DNA of 64,000 bases from JAHEME01 sp034435035 (GCA_034435035.1 DAOTXW010000062.1:89611-153610), one strand, 5' to 3'; shown: positions 50,637-60,044, counted from the stretch's first letter. The notes: generated by a model from the letters alone, not told the origin. Numbers and translations are program-made.

Positions 50637-53120
50637 CTAGAGGGCTTGGTCTACATCGATCCCGGCAGGGATGCCTGCAGAGCGAAAGATCAGCCCGCCT
50701 TCATCGGTTGCATCAACCACAACATACGAGCCCTCCGGGAAGTCGCCGCGTAGAATCTGAACCGACAGAGGGCTTTCAACGTACTTCTGGAGCGCGCGCT
50801 TCAGCGGACGTGCGCCAAAGGCCGGCTCGTAGCCCTGGCGAGCCAGCCAGCGTCGGGCTGCATCGGTCAGTTCCACAGACAGACCCTGCTCGGCCAGCCG
50901 CTCGCGAATCTCCTTCATCTGGAGATCCACGATCTGCTCGACTTCCTCAACCGTCAGCGGGGAGAAGATGATGATCTCATCGATACGGTTCAGAAACTCG
51001 GGTCGGAAAGTATCCTTGAGCGCCTTCTCGATCTTCTCCTGGTCCGCTACCAGCTCCGGGTCGCCGCTGGGCATAAAGCCCAGCGTCCCGCCGCGGCGAG
51101 CAAACTGCGTGCCCAGGTTGCTCGTCATGATGATCACCGTGTTCCGGAAGTCTACCGTGTGGCCCTGCCCGTCCGTCAGGCGGCCGTCGTCCAGGATCTG
51201 CAGCAGCGCATTCCAGACATCGGGGTGAGCCTTCTCAATCTCATCGAACAGGATGACACGGTAAGGGCGCCGGCGGACGGCTTCAGTGAGCTGGCCGCCT
51301 TCTTCGTAGCCGACATAGCCGGGGGGTGCACCGAACAGCCTCGCCGTCGTGTGTTGCTCTCTGTACTCGGACATGTCGATGCGTATTAGGGCTTCTTCGT
51401 CATCAAACAGGAACTCGGCAAGCGCCTTGGCGAGCTCTGTTTTGCCCACGCCTGACGAGCCAAGGAAGATGAACGAACCGATCGGGCGGCGCGGGTCTTT
51501 AAGGCCGGAGCGCGCCCGGCGAATCGCATCGGAGATCGCGACGATGGCTTCGTGCTGGCCGACGATCCGGGCATGCAGAGCATCCTCCATCCGGAGCAGC
51601 TTCTCCGCCTCGGTCTCCAGCATCTGCTGGATGGGGATGCCGGTCCACTGGGCGACCACCTCGGCGATGTCGTGTTCGTCAACCACCTCATCGATCTGCT
51701 TATCCTGGCGCCAGCGGGCATACTCCGTATCGTAGCTGGCCTGCAGCTGGAGGCGCTGGGTCTTATACTGAGCCGCCAGGCCGTAATCGCGACTGAGGAC
51801 GGCCTGCTCCTCGTCGGCCATGAGCCGGTCGATCTCGTTCTTCATCTGCTTGAGCTCAGGCGGCATGGAGTAGAGGGCGACGCGCAGCTTGGCGGCGGCC
51901 TCGTCCATCAGGTCGATGGCCTTATCGGGCAGATGACGGTCGGTGACGTAGCGATGGCTGAGGCGGGCTGCGGCCACCAGCGCAGCATCCGAGTAGGTGA
52001 TGTTGTGATGCGCCTCGTAGCGGGCCTTGAGGCCGCGCAGCATCTCGATAGTATCCTCGATAGAAGGTTCCTCGACAAAGACCGGGGCGAAGCGGCGCTC
52101 CAGCGCCGAGTCCTTCTCAATATGCTGGCGGTATTCATCCAGGGTGGTAGCGCCGATGGTCTGGAGCTCGCCGCGGGCCAGCGCAGGCTTCATCATATTG
52201 CTGGCGTCGAGCGCGCCCTGGGCAGCCCCTGCGCCGACCACCTGATGGATCTCGTCGATGAAGAGGATCACCTCGCCCGAAGCGCGCTGCACTTCCTCGA
52301 TGGCGGACTTCAGGCGCTCCTCGAATTCGCCGCGGAAGCGGGAGCCGGCGATCATGGCGGCCAGGTCGAGAGCGATGATGCGCTTGCCCATGAGCAGCTC
52401 GGGGACATCGTTATGCACGATCTTCTGGGCGAGTCCCTCGACGATGGCGGTCTTGCCAACGCCCGCCTCGCCAATGAGGACGGGGTTGTTCTTGGTGCGG
52501 CGGCTGAGGATCTGGATGACGCGCAGGATCTCATCATCGCGTCCGATGACCGGATCGAGCTTACCCTCGGACGCCATGCGGGTCAGGTCGCGGCTGTATT
52601 TATCCAGGGTGCGGTAGCGCGTCTCGGCCTGCGGGTCGGTGACGCGCTGGCCCCCCCGAATCTCGCGGATCACTTCGAGCACGCGCTCACGCGTCACGCC
52701 GGCTTCTTTCAGGAAGCGGGCAGAGGGTGTGCTGCGATTGGCGAGAATGGACAGAAAAATGTGCTCCGTCGAGATGTACTCGTCGTTCAGCCGGGAGGCC
52801 TCCTCCTGAGCCCCCTCGATGACGCGGTTAACGCGCGGTGTGATGAAGACCTGGCCGGCCCCGCCGCCATAGATGCTGGCGGCGCGTGGGGAGGTGCGCA
52901 GGTCTTCGTCCAGGCGGCGTCTGAGCGCCTCGGCATCAACGCTGAGCGCCTCGAGTATCTGAGGGATGACACCTTCAGGCTGCTCCAGCAGGGCCAGCAT
53001 AATATGCTCAGTATCGATCTGGGTGTGGCCGTAGCGCTGGATGATCTCCAGCGCCCGCTGGGTGGCATCCTGGGCGCGTTCAGTAAAACGATCAAAGCGG
53101 TTCACAGATGTACCATCCAT
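50637..53120 (-). CDS. clpC: ClpC-type AAA+ unfoldase
   Basis: The 827-residue protein has an N-terminal Clp domain (about 7-150), AAA1 with Walker A GEAGVGKT (217-224) and IDEIHQ, a short middle region with a UVR-like segment (about 424-460), and AAA2 with Walker A GSSGVGKT (554-561), DEIEKAHPDVWN and FLNRIDEI. The short middle domain separates it from ClpB. It unfolds proteins for ClpP. A GTG five codons in (53105) would give the usual MNRFDRFTERAQ start, so the true start is uncertain. Confidence 0.95.
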   Translation of the reverse strand: MDGTSVNRFDRFTERAQDATQRALEIIQRYGHTQIDTEHIMLALLEQPEGVIPQILEALSVDAEALRRRLDEDLRTSPRAASIYGGGAGQVFITPRVNRVIEGAQEEASRLNDEYISTEHIFLSILANRSTPSARFLKEAGVTRERVLEVIREIRGGQRVTDPQAETRYRTLDKYSRDLTRMASEGKLDPVIGRDDEILRVIQILSRRTKNNPVLIGEAGVGKTAIVEGLAQKIVHNDVPELLMGKRIIALDLAAMIAGSRFRGEFEERLKSAIEEVQRASGEVILFIDEIHQVVGAGAAQGALDASNMMKPALARGELQTIGATTLDEYRQHIEKDSALERRFAPVFVEEPSIEDTIEMLRGLKARYEAHHNITYSDAALVAAARLSHRYVTDRHLPDKAIDLMDEAAAKLRVALYSMPPELKQMKNEIDRLMADEEQAVLSRDYGLAAQYKTQRLQLQASYDTEYARWRQDKQIDEVVDEHDIAEVVAQWTGIPIQQMLETEAEKLLRMEDALHARIVGQHEAIVAISDAIRRARSGLKDPRRPIGSFIFLGSSGVGKTELAKALAEFLFDDEEALIRIDMSEYREQHTTARLFGAPPGYVGYEEGGQLTEAVRRRPYRVILFDEIEKAHPDVWNALLQILDDGRLTDGQGHTVDFRNTVIIMTSNLGTQFARRGGTLGFMPSGDPELVADQEKIEKALKDTFRPEFLNRIDEIIIFSPLTVEEVEQIVDLQMKEIRERLAEQGLSVELTDAARRWLARQGYEPAFGARPLKRALQKYVESPLSVQILRGDFPEGSYVVVDATDEGGLIFRSAGIPAGIDVDQAL

Positions 53121-53244
53121 TACTCAGTTAGTGTTTACAACTACTTCTATTGTCGCACATTCTGGCGGGAGATTCCATCAGCAAGACATAAGAAAGGCCC
53201 GGCGTGCAGCCGGGGCCGGAGGGGATGTTTTCGATTCGGATGGC

Positions 53245-53273
53245 GTGACAAAAGAACATATGTTCGGTATAAT
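53245..53273 (+). promoter_or_regulatory. Promoter of the radical SAM gene with a LexA box in its spacer
   Basis: GTGACA (53245-53250), 17 bases, and a perfect TATAAT (53268-53273). The spacer contains GAACATATGTTC (53254-53265), a perfect match to the Gram-positive LexA/DinR box core GAAC-N4-GTTC. Transcription would start at about 53280, the A of the ATG, which predicts a leaderless mRNA. Confidence 0.8.
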
Positions 53274-53279
53274 GGGGGT

Positions 53280-54470
53280 ATGAACTTCCGAACCATCCCT
53301 GGCGGTATCGATAAGCTGGCCGTCATGGCCGCAGCCAACGCGCATGAACCAGCCGGCGACTTACCGCTCCTGGAACGCCCGGCCGCCGCGCCCGACCTGC
53401 CCGCCGGAGCCGCCGCCGTCATGTCGTGCATCGCCGAAGTGGCCACACCCACCGGCCGGATGCCCGTCTTACGGGCGATGGTCACCACCGCCTGTGAGAA
53501 GGGCTGCTTCTACTGCCCGTTCCGCGCTGGCCGGGGCAGGATGCGCCGGGTGACGTTTCAGCCGGACGAGCTGGCCGGCGCCTTCGATGCGCTGCAGCGG
53601 GCCGGTCTGGTGCAGGGTATCTTCCTGTCTTCCGGCGTGGTAAACGGCGGCGTCCGGACCCAGGATCGCCTGATCGACACCATCGAGATCATCCGGGGCC
53701 GCTATGCCTATCAGGGCTACGTGCATCTCAAGATCATGCCCGGCGCGGAGTACGATCAGGTGGTGCGGGCCATGCAGCTCGCCGATCGCGTTTCGATCAA
53801 TCTTGAGGGCGCCACAGCCGACCGTCTGCGCCGGCTGGCGCCGGGCAAAGTGTTTGACGACGATCTGCTGCGGATGCTGCGCTGGACGCATCAGATCCGG
53901 CAGGCGGCCCGCGGCGGCCCTCCCGGCGCGATCCGCGCCGGCGTGGTCACCCAGTTTGTAGTCGGCGCTGTCGGCGATACCGACCTCGAGCTGCTTGCCA
54001 TCACCGAACGCCTCCACCGGCAGGCCGGCCTGCGGCGGGCCTATTTCTCCCGCTTCGAGCCGGTCGAGCAGACCCCGTTTGAGAACCTCCCCGCTGTGCC
54101 CGCTGTCCGGGAGCGCCGCCTCTACGAAGCCAGCTTCCTCCTGCGGGATTACGGCTGGGAGGTCGAAGACCTGCCCTTTGTCGATCAGGGCAACCTGCGG
54201 CTTGACCGCGACCCCAAACGGGTCTGGGCCGATGAGCACCTGCGCGAAGCCCCCGTTGACGTCATGGTCGCCGGGCGGCGCGACCTCCTGCGCGTGCCCG
54301 GTATCGGTCCGCGGGGAGCCGATGCCATCCTGCGCGCCCGCCGCCGGGGCCGTCTGACCGATCTGGCTCACCTGCGCCGGATCGGCGTGGCGGCGGTCGA
54401 GCGGGCCGCGCCCTACATCCTGCTGGATGGCCGCCGCCCGTATGTCCAGCTCCCCCTGCTGCCCGACTGA
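53280..54470 (+). CDS. Radical SAM protein with C-terminal helix-hairpin-helix, putative DNA modification/repair
   Basis: ATG 53280 gives 396 residues; no Shine-Dalgarno at normal spacing, as expected for a leaderless message. The radical SAM cluster motif is Cys72, Cys76, Cys79 (CEKGCFYC). The barrel contains FLSSGVVNGGVRTQD and VSINLEGATADRLRRL, and residues ~334-372 form a helix-hairpin-helix (LLRVPGIGPRGADAILRARR). This order matches the TIGR03916-like family of putative DNA repair radical SAM proteins, often paired with a uracil-DNA-glycosylase-like protein that is not seen here. The LexA box supports a DNA damage role. Confidence 0.85.
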   Translation: MNFRTIPGGIDKLAVMAAANAHEPAGDLPLLERPAAAPDLPAGAAAVMSCIAEVATPTGRMPVLRAMVTTACEKGCFYCPFRAGRGRMRRVTFQPDELAGAFDALQRAGLVQGIFLSSGVVNGGVRTQDRLIDTIEIIRGRYAYQGYVHLKIMPGAEYDQVVRAMQLADRVSINLEGATADRLRRLAPGKVFDDDLLRMLRWTHQIRQAARGGPPGAIRAGVVTQFVVGAVGDTDLELLAITERLHRQAGLRRAYFSRFEPVEQTPFENLPAVPAVRERRLYEASFLLRDYGWEVEDLPFVDQGNLRLDRDPKRVWADEHLREAPVDVMVAGRRDLLRVPGIGPRGADAILRARRRGRLTDLAHLRRIGVAAVERAAPYILLDGRRPYVQLPLLPD

Positions 54471-54572
54471 GCGGTTCCGTTAGTTCCACCGTCGGTACCT
54501 TGCGCGCCCGGCTGTCTGCGCTTATGATCGGCGGCGGCCGCGTGTGTCCTGCCTTCACCGAAAGCGATCGCC

Positions 54573-55805
54573 ATGGCTGTCCCTGCTTTGTTGCCGGACG
54601 ACGACCCCGGGCGCAGCCGCCTGGCCCGTGCTTTTGCCTACTATGCTGCCTACATCGTGCTGGGGCTGGCCCTCTCAGCGTTTGGGCCAACCCTCCCCGG
54701 CCTGGCCAGCCAGACTGGCTCCACTCTCAGCCAGATCAGCATCATCTTCACCGCCAACTCATTCGGCTACATTTTCGGATCACTGCTGGGCAGCCGCCTG
54801 TATGACCGGCGGCCTGGTCAGCCGGTGCTGGCCCTGACTCTGCTGGGCATGGCCGTCACCATCGGCCTTCTGCCAGTCCTGCCCCGCCTCTGGCTGCTGG
54901 TCATCGATCTGATCCTGATCGGCCTGGGCATGGGCGTCCTGGATGTGGGCGGCAATACACTCATCGTCTGGCTGTTCCGGGATAAGGTCGGCCCCTATAT
55001 GAACGCTCTGCATCTGTCCTTCGGGCTGGGAGCGTTTCTGTCCCCCATGATCATCGACCGCATCGTCATGCTCACCGGCGGGATCCGCTGGGCCTACTGG
55101 CTGCTGGCCCTTCTGATCCTGCCCGTTGCTGTCTGGATGACGCGCATCCCCAGCCCCACCCGCGTTGGGGATGGCGCCGCTGATGCCCACGTCCAGCGCA
55201 ATACCTCGGCTTACGCCTGGCTGACGCTCATGACGGCGCTCCTGATGTTCCTGCATGTCGGCGCCGAACTCTCCTTCGGCGGCTGGATCTTCTCCTACGC
55301 GGTAGCCCTCCGGCTGGGGCCGGAAACCACCGCCCGCCTCCTTAACTCGCTGTACTGGGGCGGCCTGACCCTGGGGCGCTTGATCGCTATCCCGCTGGCG
55401 ACCCGGCTCCAGCCTCGCACGATGCTCCTGCTTGACCTGATCGGTGCGGCGGTCAGCCTGAGCGCGATTGCCTTGCTGAGCGCCTGGCCGCCCGCCCTCT
55501 GGATCGGCACGATCGGCCTGGGCATGTCTATCGCCTCCATGTTCCCGTCCACCATCAACTTCACGGAGCGCCATATGCCCATCACCGGCCAGGTGACCGG
55601 GTTCCTGCTGGTGGGCGCCAACGCTGGCTCCATGACGCTTCCCTGGGTGATCGGCCAGCTGTTCGAGTCGGCGGGCCCCCGGAGCATGGTGATGGTGATC
55701 GGCGCGGCCATCTTCGCCGCCCTGGCGCTGTTTGTCGGGATCGTCTTCTATGTCCGGCAGTTGCCGGCCCGCGCCGAACAGGCGCAGCCTGTAGCCGCCG
55801 CCTGA
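54573..55805 (+). CDS. Major facilitator superfamily transporter
   Basis: This 410-residue protein has about 12 transmembrane helices. LARAFAYYAAYIVLGLALSAFGP and FGYIFGSLLGSRLYDRRPG (the loop 2-3 motif of MFS, GSxxxDRRPG) are visible, as is GMGVLDVGGNTLIVWLF. It resembles the MFSD4/FucP-like sugar or nucleoside transporter branch. The substrate is unknown. It is followed by the pseudouridine catabolism genes, so nucleoside uptake is a reasonable guess. Confidence 0.88.
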   Translation: MAVPALLPDDDPGRSRLARAFAYYAAYIVLGLALSAFGPTLPGLASQTGSTLSQISIIFTANSFGYIFGSLLGSRLYDRRPGQPVLALTLLGMAVTIGLLPVLPRLWLLVIDLILIGLGMGVLDVGGNTLIVWLFRDKVGPYMNALHLSFGLGAFLSPMIIDRIVMLTGGIRWAYWLLALLILPVAVWMTRIPSPTRVGDGAADAHVQRNTSAYAWLTLMTALLMFLHVGAELSFGGWIFSYAVALRLGPETTARLLNSLYWGGLTLGRLIAIPLATRLQPRTMLLLDLIGAAVSLSAIALLSAWPPALWIGTIGLGMSIASMFPSTINFTERHMPITGQVTGFLLVGANAGSMTLPWVIGQLFESAGPRSMVMVIGAAIFAALALFVGIVFYVRQLPARAEQAQPVAAA

Positions 55806-55902
55806 TCGGTCGGCTCCTCACTGTGCCGGCAGCTCTGGCCCCTACAGGTCTGTGCTGGGCTTATCCGCCCGGTGATCGGCGGGCAGGCGTCGGTGGGCGG
55901 TT

Positions 55903-55931
55903 TTGCCGGACGCCCGACGCTGTGCTACGCT
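55903..55931 (+). promoter_or_regulatory. Promoter of psuK-psuG
   Basis: TTGCCG (55903-55908), a 17-base spacer and TACGCT (55926-55931) with TG before the -10 box. It lies 60 bases before psuK. Confidence 0.5.
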
Positions 55932-55991
55932 TGGCCCTGATGGCCTCGTTCGCGCTGGCTGATGCTTGCCTTGAGCCGCAGGGGGAGACCC

Positions 55992-56927
55992 ATGAACCCG
56001 GAAGGACATGTTCTGGTGATCGGCGCGGCCAGTCTCGATATCAAAGGCCGCCCCGACGCGGCGCCCCTGCGGGGCAGCTCAAACGCGGGCCGCATCCGGA
56101 TCAGCCCCGGCGGCGTCGCCCGCAACATTGCCGAGAACCTCGCCCGGCTGGACGTTGAAACCATCCTGCTGACCGCCGTGGGCAACGATGACGCCGGTGA
56201 GCGGATCCTGGGGCAGGCGGCAGGCAGTGGCATCGATATCAGCGAGGCGCTGATCGTCGAGGGGCAGCACAGCGGGGCTTATATGGCCCTCCTCCAGCCC
56301 GATGGTGCGCTGGAAGTCGGTGTTGATGACATGGGCATCATGGAGGCGCTGGCCCCGTCCTACTTCGAGGAGCGCCATCAGCTTTTTGCTGGCGCATCGA
56401 TGGCCGCGGTTGACGCCAACCTGACGGCCCGCGCCCTGGCCGCAGTCGTCCACCTCTGCCGCCAGTACGATGTGCCGCTGGCCGCCGACCCCACCTCTGT
56501 CAGCCTGGCGGAGCGGCTGCGCGCCCACCTCCCTGCCTTCAGCATGACAACTTCGAATGTGCCGGAGACTCAGGTCCTGAGCGGCCAGACCTTCCCCCCG
56601 GAAGACCCGGAGGCTGCGTTGGCGGCTGCCTCCCATCTGGTGGCTCTTGGAGTCGATACCGCAGTCGTGGCGCTGGCTGAACGCGGCGTGGTCTATGCCT
56701 CGCGCGAGACCCGCGGCCATATCCCGGCCGTGCCGACCCTGGTCATCGATCCGACCGGCGCAGGGGATGCGATGGTCGGAGCCATCATCTTCGGGTTGCG
56801 CGAAGGCATCCCGCTGGATGAGTGTGTGCGTCTGGGAGTCACCGCCGCCTCGTTGACCCTGCGCTCGCGCGAGACGGTTCGCCCCGACCTCAGTGTCGAT
56901 CTGCTGTATGATGAGCTGGTGATATAG
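55992..56927 (+). CDS. psuK: PfkB-family carbohydrate kinase, probable pseudouridine kinase
   Basis: ATG 55992 (GGGGGAG upstream) gives 311 residues. The PfkB signatures VLVIGAASLDIKG, GGVARNIAENLARL and the catalytic DPTGAGDAMVGAII are present. Because psuG follows 26 bases later, it is assigned as PsuK, which phosphorylates pseudouridine before PsuG cleaves it. PfkB specificity cannot be read reliably from sequence; the neighbour is the main evidence. Confidence 0.88.
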   Translation: MNPEGHVLVIGAASLDIKGRPDAAPLRGSSNAGRIRISPGGVARNIAENLARLDVETILLTAVGNDDAGERILGQAAGSGIDISEALIVEGQHSGAYMALLQPDGALEVGVDDMGIMEALAPSYFEERHQLFAGASMAAVDANLTARALAAVVHLCRQYDVPLAADPTSVSLAERLRAHLPAFSMTTSNVPETQVLSGQTFPPEDPEAALAAASHLVALGVDTAVVALAERGVVYASRETRGHIPAVPTLVIDPTGAGDAMVGAIIFGLREGIPLDECVRLGVTAASLTLRSRETVRPDLSVDLLYDELVI

Positions 56928-56953
56928 CGCGGAATCGGCAGAAGAGATTGCCT

Positions 56954-57865
56954 GTGGATCAATACCTTCCCCTCCGCATGGCGCCGCCTGTCGCCGGGGC
57001 GCTGGCCGCGGGCCGGCCCGTTGTGGCCCTCGAATCGACCGTTATCTCCCACGGGCTGCCCCGCCCCCAGAATCGGCTCGCGGCTCTGAGTGTCGAGGCT
57101 GCCATCCGTTCCGAAGGGGCCGTCCCTGCCACCATCGGGCTGATCGACGGGGTGATTGTCGTCGGCCTCAGCGAGGCCGAGATCGAGCGGCTGGCCGTGG
57201 CGGAGGAGGTCCGCAAAGTCTCCCGCCGGGACTTTCCGATCGTGATCGCGCAGCGCGGGCTGGGCGCTACGACCGTCGCCGGCACGATGATCGTGGCTCA
57301 CCTGGCCGGCATCCGGCTCTTTGCGACCGGCGGAATCGGCGGGGTGCACCGGGGGGACGCGCTCGACATCTCCGCTGATCTGCCCGAACTGGCGCAGACC
57401 CCGGTGGCTGTCGTATGCGCTGGCGCCAAGGCGATTCTGGACCTGCCGCGCACGCTGGAATGGTTGGAAACTGCCGGGGTGCCCATCATCGGCTATGGCA
57501 CGGATACCTTCCCGGCCTTCTACGCCTCCAGCAGTGGGCTGCCGGTAGATGCCCGGGTCGACTCGCCCGAACAGGCCGCCGCAATCCTGCGCGCACGCTG
57601 GGCGCTCCCTGGCGCGGGCGGCGCCCTGATCACGGTGCCGCCGCCCGCCGACCTCGCCCTTCCCGCCGCTGTGCTGGAGGACGCAGTCGCGCAGGCGCTG
57701 GCGGATGCCGGCAGCGCCGGGATCCGCGGCAAAGCAGTGACACCTTTTCTCCTGTCCCGCGTCGCGGAGATCACCGCCGGCCGCAGCCTGTCCGTCAACA
57801 TCGCCCTGCTGGAGCAGAACGCCCGCACCGCCGCGCGCATTGCCGCCGCGCTGGCTTCCCGCTGA
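56954..57865 (+). CDS. psuG: Pseudouridine-5'-phosphate glycosidase
   Basis: I chose GTG 56954, 7 bases after AGAAGAG; a TTG at 56948 is possible but too close. The 303-residue protein has the family motifs VALESTVISHGLPRPQN, TIGLIDG, GLGATTVAGTM, LFATGGIGGVHRG and GYGTDTFPAFY. It breaks the C-C glycosidic bond of pseudouridine 5'-phosphate to uracil and ribose 5-phosphate. The uracil could be reused by Upp. Coupled to psuK. Confidence 0.96.
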   Translation: MDQYLPLRMAPPVAGALAAGRPVVALESTVISHGLPRPQNRLAALSVEAAIRSEGAVPATIGLIDGVIVVGLSEAEIERLAVAEEVRKVSRRDFPIVIAQRGLGATTVAGTMIVAHLAGIRLFATGGIGGVHRGDALDISADLPELAQTPVAVVCAGAKAILDLPRTLEWLETAGVPIIGYGTDTFPAFYASSSGLPVDARVDSPEQAAAILRARWALPGAGGALITVPPPADLALPAAVLEDAVAQALADAGSAGIRGKAVTPFLLSRVAEITAGRSLSVNIALLEQNARTAARIAAALASR

Positions 57866-57971
57866 ACGCTGGACGTATCCTCCGCTCTGCTCCGGGGTTT
57901 TCATGCACCGGTTGATCGAGCCATTTCACACCAGTATCTGGCCGCGCCTGCCGCGGCCCCGGGAGTCGTTC

Positions 57972-58910
57972 ATGTCCGCTTCGGTTGTTCCTTCACGGGC
58001 CCGCCTGGTGCTGGCCTTTGCTGCGGTCTACCTGATCTGGGGGTCCACCTACCTGGGAATCCGCTATGCTATCGAGACCCTTCCCCCGTTCTTCATGGCC
58101 GGCGTGCGCTTCCTGGTTGCCGGCGGCGCGCTCTTTGCGATTGCGTGCCTGCGCGGTGCGCCGCTGCCCTCCTTCCCTCAGTGGCGCTCGACGATGGTCG
58201 TTGGCGCCCTGCTCCTGCTGGGCGGCAACGGCGGCGTGACCTGGGCGGAGCAGACCGTGCCATCCGGTCTGACGGCCCTGCTGGTGGCGCTCGTCCCTGC
58301 CTGGGTCGTCCTGATCGACTGGGTGCGGCCCAATGGCGTGCGCCCCGCCGGGCCGGTGCTGGCGGGCCTGGCCCTCGGGCTGGTCGGGATCGGTCTGTTG
58401 ATCAACCCGTTTGGCGGCAGCCAGAGCGAGATCAACCTGCTGGGGGCTGGCGTCCTGGGCTTCGCCTCGCTCTCCTGGGCCATCGGATCCGTCTACTCCC
58501 AGCACACCGCCATGCCCCAATCGCCGATGATGGCCACCGCGCTGGAGATGCTGGCCGGCGGGGTGCTGCTCTCGCTCGCGGCGGGGCTCAGTGGGGAATG
58601 GGCTCGGGTCGATCTGGCCGCGGTATCAACGCGCTCCATCCTGGCGCTGGCTTATCTGATCGTCTTCGGGGCGATTGTGGCCTTCACCGCCTATATGTGG
58701 CTGCTCAATGCCACGACCCCCGCCCGCGCCGCTACCTATGCCTATGTTAACCCGGTTGTAGCCGTCTTTCTGGGCTGGCTGCTGGCCGGCGAGCCGCTGA
58801 CCGTTCGCACCCTGATTGCCGCGGCGGTGATCGTCACCGCGGTTATGCTGATCACCACCTACCGCTCCCGCGAAGTCGCCGTCGAGGGCGAGGAGCCCGG
58901 TACGCATTGA
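57972..58910 (+). CDS. EamA/DMT-family transporter
   Basis: I chose ATG 57972 with GGGAG 6-7 bases upstream; the frame is open earlier but the upstream part is Pro/Arg-rich and non-homologous. The 312-residue protein has ten transmembrane helices in two EamA repeats (AVYLIWGSTYLGIRYAI and LASLSWAIGSVYSQHTA regions). Such transporters export amino acids or other metabolites. It follows psuG by about 100 bases; a role in releasing breakdown products is speculative. Confidence 0.9.
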   Translation: MSASVVPSRARLVLAFAAVYLIWGSTYLGIRYAIETLPPFFMAGVRFLVAGGALFAIACLRGAPLPSFPQWRSTMVVGALLLLGGNGGVTWAEQTVPSGLTALLVALVPAWVVLIDWVRPNGVRPAGPVLAGLALGLVGIGLLINPFGGSQSEINLLGAGVLGFASLSWAIGSVYSQHTAMPQSPMMATALEMLAGGVLLSLAAGLSGEWARVDLAAVSTRSILALAYLIVFGAIVAFTAYMWLLNATTPARAATYAYVNPVVAVFLGWLLAGEPLTVRTLIAAAVIVTAVMLITTYRSREVAVEGEEPGTH

Positions 58911-58923
58911 GGGGATGAATCGA

Positions 58924-58955
58924 CAGGCCCGGCAGCGCCGTGCCGGCCGGGCCTG
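58924..58955. terminator. Bidirectional hairpin terminator
   Basis: CAGGCCCGGC (58924-58933) and GCCGGGCCTG (58946-58955) form a perfect 10-bp stem between the convergent EamA and UbiA genes. Confidence 0.6.
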
Positions 58956-58970
58956 GTCCGCGGCGGGGCG

Positions 58971-60044
58971 CTAGAACAGCTTGAACGGCGCCATCAGCGG
59001 GAAGATGCCGTGCAGCAGCAGCCCCAGGATCAGCAGCCCGCCGGCCAGCCGGGTGAAGCGGAAAGCGATCGAGACAAACCACAGCGGCCACACCGGGTAG
59101 TTCTCAGGCGGCTCAGCCGGCTTGGGCGCCGAATACAGCTTCAGCGTCTCCAGCAGCATCGGAATCGAGAAGGCGACCAGCAGCACCCACACGCTCAGCG
59201 ACTGGCTCACCACCAGGGCAGCGATGATGAAGTAGAAGGCCACAAAAAGAAACTGGTTGAGCCGCAGCGCCGCCTTCTCGCCGATGAGGACCGGCAGCGT
59301 ATGGATGCCCTTCGGCCTGTCCATGTGAATCTTGTCGATGTGCTTGCCTACCAGCACCGTGCCCACCAGCAGCGCATACGGCAGCGAGGCCGCCAGCACC
59401 CACACCGGGACCTCGCCGGCCGTCACATAATAGGTGCCCCCGATCATCAGCGGCCCCCAGACCAGCACCACGCCGATCTCGCCGAGGCCAATCCGCTTCA
59501 GCCGCACAGGGGGCGCAGTATAGAAAACGCTGATGAACAGCCCCGCCAGTGCAAAGGCGATCACCACAGGACCGCGCATCACGGTCAGGAAGATCAGGAT
59601 CGCCAGATCAACGGCATTCAGCAGCAGGATGGCTCGCAGCATTCCGGCCCGTGTCACCAGCCCTGAGATCAGCGGGTGAGGCGCATACTGCGCGCGTGCG
59701 TAATCCTCAGCGGTGTCCAGCCCTACGGCCTCGTCGAAATAATCGTTGATCAGGTTGTTGGAGGCGTGCGCCACGCCCAGCCCGATCACCGCCAGAGCGA
59801 AGTTCAGGATGTTGAACTCGGCGGTCCCGCCGCTGGCCCGCCAGGCGCCCAGCGCCAGAAATCCACCCACCACGCCTGATGTCAGGGTCATCGAAAAGAC
59901 GCAGGCGCGCGTCAGGATCAGCCACTTGGAGACCCCATCCATCGGGCGCTCACTGCGCAGGTTACAGGTCAGGATGACTTCTTTCCAGCGCGAGAACAGA
60001 TCGGAAAGCGACGCTGTCCCTTTCCGGGCTTCAGTAGATTGCAT
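58971..60044 (-). CDS. UbiA-superfamily prenyltransferase (MenA-like)
   Basis: The 357-residue membrane protein has about nine helices. The first Asp-rich motif is NNLINDYFDEAVGLD (NDxxD type) and the second is KHIDKIHMDRPKG. These bind Mg2+ and a polyprenyl diphosphate. Resemblance to MenA (1,4-dihydroxy-2-naphthoate prenyltransferase of menaquinone synthesis) is suggestive, but other quinone or lipid acceptors are possible. No men genes are nearby. It has about 35 extra cytoplasmic residues at its N-terminus. Confidence 0.85.
   Translation of the reverse strand: MQSTEARKGTASLSDLFSRWKEVILTCNLRSERPMDGVSKWLILTRACVFSMTLTSGVVGGFLALGAWRASGGTAEFNILNFALAVIGLGVAHASNNLINDYFDEAVGLDTAEDYARAQYAPHPLISGLVTRAGMLRAILLLNAVDLAILIFLTVMRGPVVIAFALAGLFISVFYTAPPVRLKRIGLGEIGVVLVWGPLMIGGTYYVTAGEVPVWVLAASLPYALLVGTVLVGKHIDKIHMDRPKGIHTLPVLIGEKAALRLNQFLFVAFYFIIAALVVSQSLSVWVLLVAFSIPMLLETLKLYSAPKPAEPPENYPVWPLWFVSIAFRFTRLAGGLLILGLLLHGIFPLMAPFKLF

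Noticed and set aside
51552..53279. A long open frame on the plus strand opposite clpC, in frame with the radical SAM gene
   Set aside because: It is the antisense of a highly conserved AAA+ gene in GC-rich DNA, where long antisense frames are common. The promoter and ATG at 53245-53282 define the real start.
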